Shown here piece after piece: positions 52,326 to 64,000 of a DNA stretch of 64,000 nucleotides (position 1 is the stretch's first letter; every line of letters begins with the position of its first letter). The position numbers and the translations under genes were made by a program. The stretch comes from Hoplostethus atlanticus (Eukaryota > Chordata > Actinopteri > Trachichthyiformes > Trachichthyidae). The notes below the pieces were generated by a model that did no database searches, was not told where the DNA came from, and saw nothing but the letters and a program-made list of their open reading frames with translations. Location: the NCBI GenBank assembly GCA_034670405.1, contig JAXDDX010000051.1, forward strand, positions 2,675,001-2,739,000, read 5' to 3'.

Positions 52326-54480
52326 TCATGGAAGAGGAATTATCGCAAATGGTATACAGGTTCACTTAGCATGGAGAAGTGAAGATGGATAGTCCAGGGA
52401 TGAATTGTATAGTCTGATGGTGGGAAAGGACCTCCGATGCCGCTCCGTGGTACACCGAGGCAGGATGCTCATTTTAAGGCTAAAACTGATCGCTATGTGT
52501 GAACTTTACTTCCTCATCCTACTACCAAAACTACTAGCATTTTTAACTGGCTTCGTGGTATCTTTGGTCCTCTGGGAGTGTTGAATTTTGAATATGTGCT
52601 TGCTGGTATTGCCTTACTCCTAATCCTGTCATCTCCGGTATCAAAGCTCACACAACACTGTTATTTTTCAGGTCCATGCTTATCCTGATGACCCTGGAGA
52701 GGATGGCGTAATGGACCTGCTGAAGACTGATGTTAATGTTGCTGAATAATTTGTGTGTTAAAAGGGGGAATGAAAAAGCAAAATTAATCTATTAGCTCCT
52801 GAACTCGCTGTTACATGAACTCTTGTCAGAGTACATGTAGCTGCCCTGTTACTTATCATATTTCTGTCTGTGTTTATGCCCTACATATGAAAGTATGGCT
52901 TGTTTTCTGCTTGATATTAAATAGCTTGCACGTTCTGATTTGGGTGTGCAGCCCATACAGCTTGACTGTCTCTGTATCTGCTGGCCTGTGCACATAAAAC
53001 TCAGTCAAACAGAGAACGAGCCACAGATTGGACTCGTTTATTTCCACAACACTACATAATGGTATAAATTGAGGGAACAAAATAGTGGCTGTATACCTAA
53101 AACTGTGAACCTAAGCTAAATGTCTTTTTAGCACATAAATCTTACATTATTCACTTAGCATTACTTTTTAAAATGCACTCCATCCTCTCAGAGATCAGTT
53201 GGAATAATACACATCAACCTTCATGCCAATGAAATATTCACTATTTTATTCATTCATTTATCTGACATTTCTAATTCTTGCGAAACAGGGTGTGGGTGTG
53301 GTGTGGGTGTGGGCTAGTTTCATGATGAGTTAAGTCCATTCCCATCACAACGGTGAGCATGGATTGGAGGGGAACAGGGTTAAGTGCTCTACAGTCTGCA
53401 CAGCACAGCTTGTCCTTGTTAGGTGGCCAGTCAGTCCTCCAAACGACAAACAGCATTCTTATTTCTTACCTGTGCAGGAAACATGGTGACTTCAGTTAAT
53501 AGGACAATCAAAAAACAATACCTATCAGTACCATAACAATTTGTGGCATCGTTATTGATTTTAACATATCAGAAAGGTTCAAAATGTTCCTTCTGGTTTA
53601 TGGGTGTTTTTATTGAGGAAACTTGTGGGGTGGACTTAATTCTGTGAAGAGAAGCAGACGGCAATAAAAAATCTCATCTCAATCTCATCACATCAAAGCC
53701 CTTTGGCATGTCATTTCTAATAACACATGTTAAACCGCAGGACACCTCAGGGCATGGACAAACGGCTAGGGTGGACTGTGTGAGTGCATACTCTGTATGT
53801 GTGTAAGTGTCATCTGTTAAGTTCCAACACATGGAGTCTATAATTCCAGATTCAGTCCCCCCCCCTCTTCCTGTGTCCCTTCCTTTTAACTTCCCTCATG
53901 AAAGAGAAAGCAGCCACAACATGGACACACACAGAGACCAGCCAGAAATAAACGTGCATAAAAACACAAACGAGAGCGGGAGAAAGGGAGAGATATTCTA
54001 AACCAAAACATCAAAACATCAACCACTGGAACCACCACAACAGAACAGAAAAGCACTTGGCCTTGGCCAACCACAGGGGCCATGTTGTATGATGTGGCAA
54101 AGAACCGGGCTCTATGACTGCCCCCCCCCGTCTGTAGTGGTACGCTGGACTGGAGGGGGTGGGTAGGGGTGACCATCCTGAACTAATTGGTTCACCCTGA
54201 AATCCTTATCTTCTGACTCATCAAGAGTTTTACTGTCAAAAGACCACTTCCTATTGACTGTGGTTTGGACTGTGTTTCTGTGTGCATATTCATGTGTGTG
54301 CTTACCACGACAAGCAATATGTGGCTAGAAGCCTTCTGCCCTTTTTCTACAGAAAAAACAAGGGGGTGGCTGAGGAGGAGGGCTGGAGAGATGAATACAT
54401 ATGAGTATTTGTGCTTGTTTGTGTGTTGAGCAAGTGAATGAGTGAGTGTATGAGTGTGTGTGTTTGTGTAAATAATATAG
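52326..54480. other. Downstream of aspscr1; possible last exon, otherwise no gene
   Basis: No conserved gene was recognised. Near 53610-53641 on the minus strand there is a good acceptor (pyrimidine tract then TTCACAG) with a phase-compatible short frame ending in TAA. It could be the last aspscr1 exon, but its residues (ELSPPHKFPQ) do not resemble the human ASKR end. A short plus-strand frame at 52671-52749 is described under findings. Confidence 0.35.
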
Positions 54481-54516
54481 CCTAGCCACATTCATTCATA
54501 CATGTCCAGTTCTTAC

Positions 54517-55255
54517 CTGGAAGCTTGAGCCACTTGGGCACCTTGCCAGGGTCAGGCCTGGCAGGTCTGGGGGCCTCGCTGTGTGCAGAGGGGTCCTGAT
54601 CATAATGCACAGACCGCCTGGTGTCCTCAGTAGGCTCTGGAGGAGGAAGTGGGTCCTGAGGGCCCAGGGAGCTGGAGGAGGGTGCCAGGTCCCCGGGCAT
54701 ATTGCTGGGGTGGTGGGGTTGGTAAGAAGACACATTGAAATCTTGAAATTCCAGTCAATGACAAAGATGCTTTAGTGTGGTCTCGGCTTTGTTTCCTTCC
54801 TAGAGGAATTTGTTAATTTACTTAAAAAGGTGAGATGGTGAGCTGACGAGGAAGGATCTAAGACAGAGGGTGACCGATGACCTTGTTGAAGAGGCAGAGG
54901 ACAACAGGTGGGGGTCACTTTTGGGAAATGGGCTCTATCTTTAGAAGGACTGGAAAATAGTGTGTGTGCGTGTGTGGAGGAAATGAGGTTGCATGGGGGC
55001 ACCTGCTGTTTAGGCAGAACCTCAAAGGGATTCCAATGATGACAGCTTTGTGACAGGAAAATAGGCTGGTTGCCGCGGGATACAAGTGCATATACACACA
55101 CCCAAATGTGCACACAGACAAGCACACATAAATACACACACACGTACACACACACACACACACACACGTATACATACCTTGCAATGGACTCATTTGCTTG
55201 CGAGGCTGAGACACGGGAGTCTAGGAGTTCCCTCCGCAAGTAACAATCTGTGGAG

Positions 55256-55293
<38 letters not shown>

Positions 55294-56702
55294 AATACAA
55301 TGTAAACTATTGTTTTGTTATATTACATTCCCCGGTGATACAACAGTATCTAATTCATATCAGCATATATGAAAGACAGGAGCCAAAAAGGACAAACCTG
55401 TCTTAACATCAGAGCCGAAGTGCACCAGAGCACCAGGGAATAGGTTGGCCTAGAGAGAGAGACAAAGAGAGACAGACCGAGAGAGAGAGAGAGAGAGCAG
55501 AAGTGAACAGAAGCCATTGAAGACTTGTTTGGCACACAAAACATTTTTTTGTGAAATGTGGAAAAACAAAACAAAAGTACTGTCGCACACAACCAAGCCA
55601 AAGTCAAGTTCATTTTTGAAGATGATTCATTGCTTGGGGATTTGAACCAGTAACCATGGTTCTTTGAAGCAGACCACAAAATGAGCACCAATCAAATGGT
55701 TAGCGAAAACACTTTCACCCCCGGAGCACACCAGTCCTCACCGATGATGGGCTTAATGGTTATAATGGACTAGTTGGAAGGTGATATTATAAACCTTACA
55801 ATTATGAGGTAGGAACGCAGACAGAGAGGCAGGCAAGCAGTACAGAAGTCTATGACTCTAATAGGAACAGCAAGGAGAGACAAACTACACCAGTAGAAAA
55901 AAATAAAAATAAAAAAACTCCCCCTGCACACATATGCATGCTTGCAAAAACACAAATACACAAGCATCTTAGGAAAGCGTCTAAGTGGGCGTGCAGCAAC
56001 GGTTGTACTTGGTGATCTAGTGGTAAACAGAAAGGTGGGTCAACTGTAACCTCCAGTTAGTGACGATCATGAGGCAAGCAACCAAAAGTCTATTAAACTT
56101 CCAGAAAAACATTTCTGCTTTTTCCCTTAATAGTCCTCATATAACGTAATCAGTCAGTTTGATACAACTTACTATGATGTGTGTTATGAATGTACATCAT
56201 CCTAAAAAGGAGGTTAAACTCTGCAACTACTTAGGCGGGCAAACTGGGTTTAGGCGGGTTTACCCTCCACTACATGCCCGGTTGTACTCTTACCCACAGT
56301 CTTCTCTCCCATTCTCTCCGCCTAGTCCTCCCTAGTTGGTTGCTAAAATGGGACATGCTGGCCTAATTGCTATTATTACAGCCCTTTGAGCAGGAAACAA
56401 TGTGTTTTAGTGGAACAACAGGCATTCCATCCATCCCGCTCCCTCTGGCAGAGGCTCTTCCACTTGGGATGAGACAGGAGGAGGGACCCGTGTATGTGCA
56501 TGTGTGTGCATGTGAGAGTGAATGAATGTTAGAGAGAGCAAGAAAGATATAAGAGAGGGGGGAGAGAGAGAGACAACGGATCCTGATGGGAGACAGGGGG
56601 AGAGATGGATGAGGGAGGGGACGCCTGATATCAAAGGGCTTCTGGGTTGGGAAACATTCCTTTCCTGACATGACACAAAGTGATTAAAGTGTGTGTGTGT
56701 GC

Positions 56703-56735
<33 letters not shown>

Positions 56736-57163
56736 CATGTGTGTGTGTGCACTTGTGTCTCTGACATGATAAAAAGTGTGTGTGTCTGTGTTTGTGAGAG
56801 AGAGATATATATAGAGGGAGAGAAAGAAAGAGAAAGAGAGAAAGTGTGTGTGTACACGCGCATGCACTTGTGTGTATGTGACATGACACAAAGGGATTAA
56901 AGATTTTGTTTGGACGCTTTAACGCTTTTAAGGCCCTAATGGATAGAGACACGGAGAGGGGAGGGATGAGGCACAAGAGAGGGTTGCAGAGAAACCGAGA
57001 GGCAGAAAACTGGGGTTGGGGTACAAGAGAGGGACATAAGAGAGCGAGTCCGCGAGGGGATGGATCGGAAAGGGAGAAAGAGATAGAAACAAAGAGAGAG
57101 CGGCAGTTTACATCTGATTTGATTCAGAGAGATGTTGGCACAAGAATGTCTATGGGCGCACGC

Positions 57164-57222
<59 letters not shown>

Positions 57223-57722
57223 AAAGTGCACTTTGAGGATAGTTATCTATTCTACCAGCCCCTTAGAGAACCTGAATCTTGTTCATCACAGCACACGGTC
57301 AAACATCAAACAACTTTCCCTTCCTTTCCTTCCTCCTCACTTGCCACTTCTTCTTTCACCTCCATCACCATAACAATCAGTGTATACTACTTCAGGTTAA
57401 GTCAGGTGGCCGGAGAAAAAGGGAACTGACTTAGTGAGGAAGAACTGTTCCTAGTTTGGGCGCTGAATGAACCTTGTAATATTTTTTTTTCTTGTAATAT
57501 TTGTCAAATGACATCCTCACTCATGTACTACATCCAAAAAAGCAGAAATGTTCCAAAAAAACCCAAACATCTAAACAAGTTCCTGGGTAGGGAGGCCTCT
57601 GTTGGGTACTGAGTGATCAACAGTGAGAGAGGACAAATATTGTGTCTCTCTTGACTCCGAACAGTTTCATTATTACAATAGCTCTGAACTTGGAGGCAAC
57701 ACAGCATCAAGGCTGCCCAATG

Positions 57723-57759
<37 letters not shown>

Positions 57760-57936
57760 TGTGTGTGTGGACATCAAAGCAAGCCCTGTATTAACCCCAT
57801 GTGCCAGTCTGGGAAAAATCAAGACCAGCTGGGGTCAAGGACAGTGGAGACGTGTGCGTGTTTGTAGGAGAGCGAGAAGAGGGGGAGAAAGGGAATGTGG
57901 CGGGGCTTTGAAGAGGAGCATGGATCAGCTCATCCA

Positions 57937-57996
<60 letters not shown>

Positions 57997-59381
57997 GAGA
58001 TTGTTTCCAAAATGGGGACTCAAGTTCTTGTTGTTATTATTTGGGACTTCCTGGAGTATTACTATGATGTGGTCTGTCTGAGTCCAATCAGTCTGTTTAT
58101 TACTGTGCTCTAGAGTCAGTATGAACTACTGACTGACTGGTTAAAAGGAATAAATGACAGTGAGGGCTCTTACCTGGAAAAATGTAGCTGAAGGGTCATC
58201 CAGAATGGTTTTTGGGGGGGCAGGTGACTGAAAGAGAGGGTTTTCATAATAAATACAGGGTACAGGTACTTCCATCTTGCTACAATCTATATGGAGTCAT
58301 TATTGATATAAATCACTCAATTGAAGTATCATCCATTGATTTGTCATAAAATACAACGTAACATTAATACATGTGTAAATGTAGTGTCACATTGCAAGCT
58401 TCTCTAATGGAATATGGTGAGTTTTTCATCACTCAGATCAATAATGGTATGTAACAAAGGCATTTTCATGTTGTAGCTTTCTTTGTCAGGAACAAACACT
58501 TGATGATGTTTTAATTAAGTTCTGGGACATTCAATAACACTCACACAAGTAGAAGCAGAGTTGAGGATCCTCCAAATGACTCTTCACAAATTGCTTCAGA
58601 GTAGCAACTGGACACAAAAACACATACAAAACAACACGTCTAACTCCATCTACATCAAACATTCTGTGGCACGTAGTTCAGTTTTCAAATGGAATTTCCC
58701 TTAAAATTGTCTCAGCGCTAGTTGTTCTGCTGCTATTATGGCTGAGGTAGATATAATCCCTGGAATTATAGACCTGTCTCATTCTTTCTGTCACTCTGGT
58801 GTGGCTTAAGTCATAAATGTGGTGGGTGAGCCACAGCTAGCTCTTACATTGCAGCCATACCTGTGGCTAGCTAGCTGAAATGAATAGACTCTACACCGCA
58901 CATAGACCCACACACACACACATGCGCATGCACAGACACGCACACAAGCACACAAGCACGCACCTGTTTCCATGGGTCTGAAGAAGCCCTGTAGCACATG
59001 TCTGTCTGGAAACTGGACCCTCAGGACCACCTGGAGATACACAGTAGTAGTGGGCCATTCGGATCACACACACACATAAACTCAAACTCAGAGAGGAATG
59101 TTACATAAACACATCTAGTCAATATATATTTAAACTATGTTGCGTGACTGTCACTGGCACACACTTTGGGATATCTGTTCATCTTCTCCTTCATCTGGGT
59201 TTCCCTCAGAGCTTTAGTCATCAGGGGAGTCTCCTCCAACAACCTCCTGGAGGGAGGAGAGGACGAGGGAGCAAGAGGGAGAGAGAAACACAGAGAAATA
59301 AAGCAGGTTGTGAAATAGACAATAGGTAGAAAAAGAGTAGATGTTACATCTTATACACTCAAGATGTAACATCTTGTGTGG

Positions 59382-59440
<59 letters not shown>

Positions 59441-62135
59441 AGAGGCAGAGATGAATTGCTGTGGTCTGCTTAATTCCACCCTTGGTAATTACAGTCATTC
59501 ACATGGTAGCAATGGTGCCATGAGGCAGCCAGCTAAATCAATGGAGACAGAGATTAGAGGATCTGTGGCGATGTTTCAACCTGATGGTGTTTGGATGATG
59601 GCTGGAAGATAACGACCTATACACACACACACACACACTTACCAATTGCTCCCTGTATGGCACATTTAGACGCTTCAGTAGAATGCATGCCATGGTTTAA
59701 ATGAGAATACGTGTGCACACACATACACACACATACAACGTCTCAGCGGCTGTGGTCTGCTGCGGTCATATTCAGACAGTGCAGAATTAACTTGTAAGCA
59801 TCTGTTTTGAAGAAGCACTCATAAAACAACAACAACTTAAAGACACACAGTAATGCTTAGCATTCTCTCTGCCTATGGCTTCTCGTTATTGCTATGGTAT
59901 TATACAATTAAAGTTTATACCTCTACATAACACCACAGCACTGTGCACACCACAGTATCTGCCACACTGACTAACTACCACAGACAATGTAAATCTGATC
60001 CCAGATGTGCTTCTACAACAACAGGGCATTTACAGTAAATATCATACATGATCCTCTTTTGAATCATGCACCATTGTGAGTCGATGTGATTGAAACCACT
60101 GCTCTGATCCACTTCCATTGACTTCCTTCTCCCTACCTCTCACTCTTCAGCTGGGCGAAACGCTTGCGCACGTCATCCATTGTCACATCAAAGAATTCGT
60201 CGGGCAGGTCCTGGTGGCCCTCATGGCGACGGGCGCCAGAGTCAAGGTGGTAGATCAGGGCTTCCCTCTCCACTGGCTAGAGAGTGAGAGAGATCAAATC
60301 TAAGAATGCTAAGTCCATACTTGTGTCCTAGTAGGGAACAGGTAATGTAGATTTTGACAAAAAACAAACACCAACTGGTTTACCTCCAGGAACTCCTTTT
60401 TCTGATCCATGTCCTCGTCTTCCTGGTTGGCAATGGCTTGACACTGAGACAGAAGCAGAACGGACTAGACGTTATCCTCAATTATTCATATTTTTTTATC
60501 CATCCATCCCTCGGGCTAACGGTCTCACCTGGCTGGGTTTGGCTTTCTTGGCTTTAGGTGACCCTCCTGCTGCAGCCATTGCTGGCAGAGATGAGGATAA
60601 TGATAACGAATGCCCTGCTCCACCTCCCCCTGGACCCCCAAGGCGTTGACCCCCTCCAGAAAAGGGAATGAAGGGAGCAGACGGAGCAGACGGAGGAGAG
60701 GAGGAAGAGGGCGGGTGGGTGGAGTTCAGTCCTGATGGCCCTGCTTTCTCTCCATCCTCTTGCATTCTTCCTTCGTTGGGATTGGCCTTAGGCCGGACAG
60801 CATCCTGGGGGTTTGGAATCCCTTCCTGTTGGACAGGAAGTGTGCTTGTGGCACAGGCGGGAGCTGGGACAGGTACGGTCTCCTCTGGCCTATCAGGGCT
60901 GGAATCTTTGATTGGCACCTCTGTTGCTGACATCTCAGGCTGTGAGAGAGCAGGATCAGGGCAGGACGAGGGGCTAGGTGTGCTTTCCTTGGCAATGGGT
61001 GTGGTTGGCATAGCAGCTCTTTCCTTGGTTTCCCCACCCTCTTCCTCTCCTGGTGTTTTGTTGTTTTTGAGTAAAAACCTTAAGACGAGATGGGAACCGT
61101 ATCGTCATAAAGCACAAAATTCTCAGTATGATCCCCAAAATTGCACATCATTTACATGGGATGCCTAGCCTGTAGTTGACGATGTGTTTTGTATGAGATA
61201 TGATCCAAAACACAGACAACATGTATAAAAGCTATAAATATGAGGGACCTACCTGACAATGGCATTTCCTCCTGTGAGACCCAGAGACTTCAATGTGGCC
61301 TTCTTGAGGGCTTCTTCCCCGCTCACCTACACACGGAGATACACACAGATGCACATACACAAATGCGGACACGTACATGCATACACAGACACACACACAC
61401 ACACAAAAGACTCACTCACGTTTATCAAAAGAAGATGGAGAATCAAAATGAAATCATGTACCTTGTCTCTCATGTAAACACACACAGGAGTGGATCCTGA
61501 TTCAGACAGCTCCGACACTCTGGATAGAAAAAGGTTGAGAAGAAGGAGGGTGATTAAAATGTAGGGGCCAATGAGTTTTATTTGCCTTAACTGTGACAAA
61601 TCAAACACAGAAGCGACATTCCTTCAACGCAACTCAATCAACTTTATTTTTTATTTTATTTTGATGGCATTTCTGCGTTATTGGACAGAATACAGTGAAG
61701 AGAGACAGGGAGGAGAAAGGGGATTCGAACCCAGGATGTCATGGTTACTCGGTACTTGCTCCTTAGCCAACTGAGGCACCAGGATGCCCCATCTTACTGT
61801 GATTTCACAGCTAAACCTCATGTGTTGTATTGAAGGATTGTGTGCATATGCAAACCATGTGTGCCCAATCCCGTGTAAAAAGAATTGAGCCATAAATGTT
61901 TTATTATCGTTCTGCCCAATACTGAAAATCAAAGCTTTCCCTCTTTGCTTTTTTTTCTGCTTCACATTCCTCCCAGAGTTTTTTTATTCTGGTGTGGAGC
62001 CAATATTAATTTCAGTGAAAGGTAACATCCTCGGAAAAGAATTAGGATGTGGAATGATGTCATTTAATAGAGATGAGGGCTGGATAGATGCACAAGCACC
62101 TGGAAATATACAGCTGAAACTACTGAGTACAACAG

Positions 62136-62203
<68 letters not shown>

Positions 62204-62574
62204 CTCTGGAGAGTGGGGGTGATGTGTGGGAAAGCTGGTTCAGTACAGAACAGCAGAACAGAAGTGATACACAGTTGGGCTTTGAACAAAATGATCACCT
62301 TCATTTTCAGGCCTAGTGGAAAGTGAAGTTGAGTGGAGGTGTACAGTTTGACATCTGACATGCATAGATATATTTTCAATTGTATGCAAGCAAATTAAAA
62401 CACTCTTTAACGCTCCTATGAATGTAACTATACATACATACCCATGCATACGTACACACACACACACACACACCTGATCTGGGGAAAGTGTGTGAGCAGT
62501 TCCCACAGATTCTGTCCACAGGAGAAAGAGTCCTGGAGCCGAGAACCATCCTCCATCTGTAGCGCAATCCGCAC
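54517..62574 (-). CDS. aspscr1: Tether containing UBX domain for GLUT4 (TUG/ASPSCR1), partial at both ends, one frame break
   Basis: TUG holds GLUT4 storage vesicles inside cells until insulin triggers its cleavage, and binds p97/VCP (family knowledge). Thirteen exons are visible on the minus strand: 62474-62574, 61462-61519, 61253-61326, 60529-61078, 60384-60443, 60137-60276, 59165-59246, 58964-59030, 58545-58607, 58174-58227, 55398-55449, 55178-55247, 54517-54704, about 519 residues. The first visible exon encodes VRIALQMEDGSRLQDSF, about residue 92 of human, so the N-terminal ubiquitin-like exons lie beyond the window. The large exon encodes PFIPFSGGGQRLGGPGG. The UBX domain runs from MKEKMNRYPK through FPDRHVLQGFFRPMET to NLFPGALVHFG. 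The end is KVPKWLKLPG at a CCAG|GTAAGA donor. The last tiny exon is unplaced. Exon 58174-58227 is one base too long (C7 run). Confidence 0.95.
57168..57219. repeat. (CA)n microsatellite in aspscr1 intron
   Basis: About 52 bases of CA repeat, inside the 2.7 kb intron between exons 58174-58227 and 55398-55449. Two GT runs in the same intron lie at 57724-57769 and 57946-57995. Confidence 0.95.
59384..59439. repeat. (GT)n microsatellite next to a perfect palindrome
   Basis: About 56 bases of pure GT repeat. It begins ten bases after the 14-base perfect inverted repeat at 59339-59374. Confidence 0.95.
61643..61790 (-). mobile_element. tRNA-derived SINE with intact B box, aspscr1 intron
   Basis: On the minus strand it reads GGGGCATCCTGGTGCCTCAG, A-box-like TTGGCTAAGGAGC, a perfect B box GGTTCGAATCC (61721-61731), a body similar to the copy at 46303-46470, then TGTCCAATAACG and an A-rich tail to about 61643. 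The element lies in the same orientation as aspscr1. It looks younger than the other copy because its promoter boxes are intact. Confidence 0.7.
62137..62201. repeat. (GT)n microsatellite in aspscr1 intron
   Basis: About 65 bases of pure GT repeat. Together with the CA arrays at 62456-62472 and 62597-62698 it gives three dinucleotide arrays within 560 bases around one exon. Confidence 0.95.
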
Positions 62575-62596
62575 CTGAGGAATATGGAGCCATAGT

Positions 62597-62642
62597 CACA
62601 CACACACACACACACACACACACAACACACACACACACACAC

Positions 62643-62698
<56 letters not shown>
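62597..62698. repeat. (CA)n microsatellite with two AACAC interruptions
   Basis: About 100 bases of CA repeat upstream of the aspscr1 exon at 62474-62574; it occupies most of the intron end on the gene strand. Confidence 0.95.
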
Positions 62699-62699
<1 letters not shown>

Positions 62700-63413
62700 A
62701 GTAAAGACGTATGCCAAAGACCACAAACGCATTATGTCACACACAATGTCCAGCAATAAACAGCAGGCCCAAATGATGCAGAGAGCTTTACATGTTGGAC
62801 TCAGAGCTTCAATTCTACCTGAGAACCTCAGCACACGCAGTATGGACAGTAATGAGTCCATAACGAACGGGATTGCCCTAAATTTAAAGTATCAGACCAA
62901 CTGGTTCTTACATAGCAATTTTTGCCTTTAAAACTAGTAAAATACAGAAACAAAGGATGATTGGAAGCAAAATGCACCCTTAACTCAAAACCTTTCACAT
63001 GCTAATAGGGATTTATGAAAACAGCAGCCTTAATTGAAAGAGGAAGTCACTATATTAAGTATCAAACTCACTCAACAGCCCTGTTTACTATTTACCAAAG
63101 AGAAAACGTTTTCATGAGCCAAGTGGGATTAGGCTACACATGTAGGTCGACCTCACTTTGCAAATGAATAACACCAGGCATGTGTGCAAGTCTTTCCAGC
63201 TCGCTCTCTGACTCATTCAATCCAGACCCTACAAGTTGTTTATGTTTACTCATCAATGACGTTGTCCAAGACAGAAAGCTCCCTGCACCGCGGCACACCA
63301 GGAGAGATGGAAAAGGATGCCTTGGATGTGTTAACACCCAAACACACTTACAAAACACTTTCACGCACTTGTTAGGCTGGGGAATCATGAGAAACTGTGG
63401 TGACAGTTAGGAG

Positions 63414-63471
<58 letters not shown>

Positions 63472-64000
63472 TATGTGATAGGAGAGTATGTATGTGTGTG
63501 AATATGAAAAATCTGTGTGGAATCAACAGTCAACCATCCATCAAATAGACATGAACAACAGATCAAACCCAGCAGTTTATGATACCATGTCGTCACAGGA
63601 AACCACAGCTCAGCTACATGCCTTTTTCTGGATACAACGCACGTCGTATTTAACTCAGTAATACAGATGGAATACTACTGTACTAACTGATGCACATGTG
63701 TCCATGTTAATTTGGGATGTACTGACCAGGAATTTTTGAGCAAACAGTTTTCATTTCTTCACAATGAAAACCATCCAAAACCAATTGACTGTTTTTTTTG
63801 TGTGTCTAACAGTTTGTTTCAGCCAATTCCATTATGTATGAAAGATGTGATTTCTGGGCAAGTAGTGCGGTTACTGATCAGATTGGCGTATCAGAGTACT
63901 ATTAACTAAGTATTACTGGTACAATACTATCAAATGCATATGTAGAGTGACAATGTGCTGATATTGACCAGTGCACAATCTCTCTAATGTGCATGTATCC
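62699..64000. other. aspscr1 intron, no exon recognised
   Basis: The upstream TUG exons (ubiquitin-like domain, ending near the human NAKLEMVPA segment) were searched for by eye and not found, so they lie beyond position 64000. A (GT)n array occupies 63420-63470. Nothing else is recognised. Confidence 0.5.

Noticed and set aside
53460..53500. Possible short 5' exon on the minus strand (ATG TTT CCT GCA CAG followed by GTAAGA)
   Set aside because: There is a good donor, but the frame is only five codons and no following exon could be found, so chance is likelier.
60668..61168. A 166-residue plus-strand frame opposite the large aspscr1 exon
   Set aside because: It is the antisense shadow of the Pro/Ser-rich aspscr1 exon 60529-61078.

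Overview
This window looks like vertebrate nuclear DNA, most probably from a ray-finned (teleost) fish. The genes are split into short exons with GT-AG introns. CA/GT and GA/CT microsatellites are very dense. The interspersed repeats are of kinds common in fish: Tc1-like transposons, tRNA-derived SINEs, CR1/L2-type LINE tails, a Ty3-type pol relic and palindromic DNA elements. I saw no prokaryotic, CRISPR or viral gene system. I cannot name the species.

All five protein-coding genes lie on the minus strand. From low to high coordinate: (1) ccp110, a centriole cap protein, ten coding exons, 1101-9880; (2) mafg, a small Maf bZIP factor, two coding exons at 17431-18096, with a probable 6 kb 3' UTR reaching about 11350 and a probable non-coding first exon in a CpG-rich block at 29407-30050; (3) pycr1, pyrroline-5-carboxylate reductase, eight exons, 35260-40198; (4) myadml2, a MARVEL membrane protein, two exons, 46557-47637; (5) aspscr1/TUG, a UBX protein that tethers GLUT4 vesicles, thirteen exons visible, 54517-62574, continuing past the right edge. 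I derived exon borders from splice consensus, intron phase and recalled human protein sequences.

The order mafg-pycr1-myadml2-aspscr1 matches human chromosome 17q25.3 as I remember it, except that NOTUM, expected between MYADML2 and ASPSCR1, is not detectable. ccp110 (human 16p) sits beyond mafg, so a rearrangement breakpoint lies near 10300-11350. The neighbours do not form a pathway; this is inherited synteny. Two regulatory links can still be read. The pycr1 promoter carries an exact ATF4/CHOP-type amino-acid-response element. The mafg first intron carries an exact NF-E2/ARE site inside an imperfect palindrome, which would suit the known ARE control of small Maf genes.

The most useful surprises are reading-frame breaks. 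ccp110 exon 3 needs a 1-base correction near an A4 run, its exon 3/4 junction has a phase conflict, and aspscr1 needs one C fewer in a C7 run. These look like homopolymer errors in the assembly and would make automated annotation truncate both proteins. Other points of interest are a 645 bp TTAA-flanked foldback element in the putative mafg 3' UTR, a decayed duplicate of the pycr1 exon 2 border near 43.7 kb, and microsatellites lying directly on splice sites.
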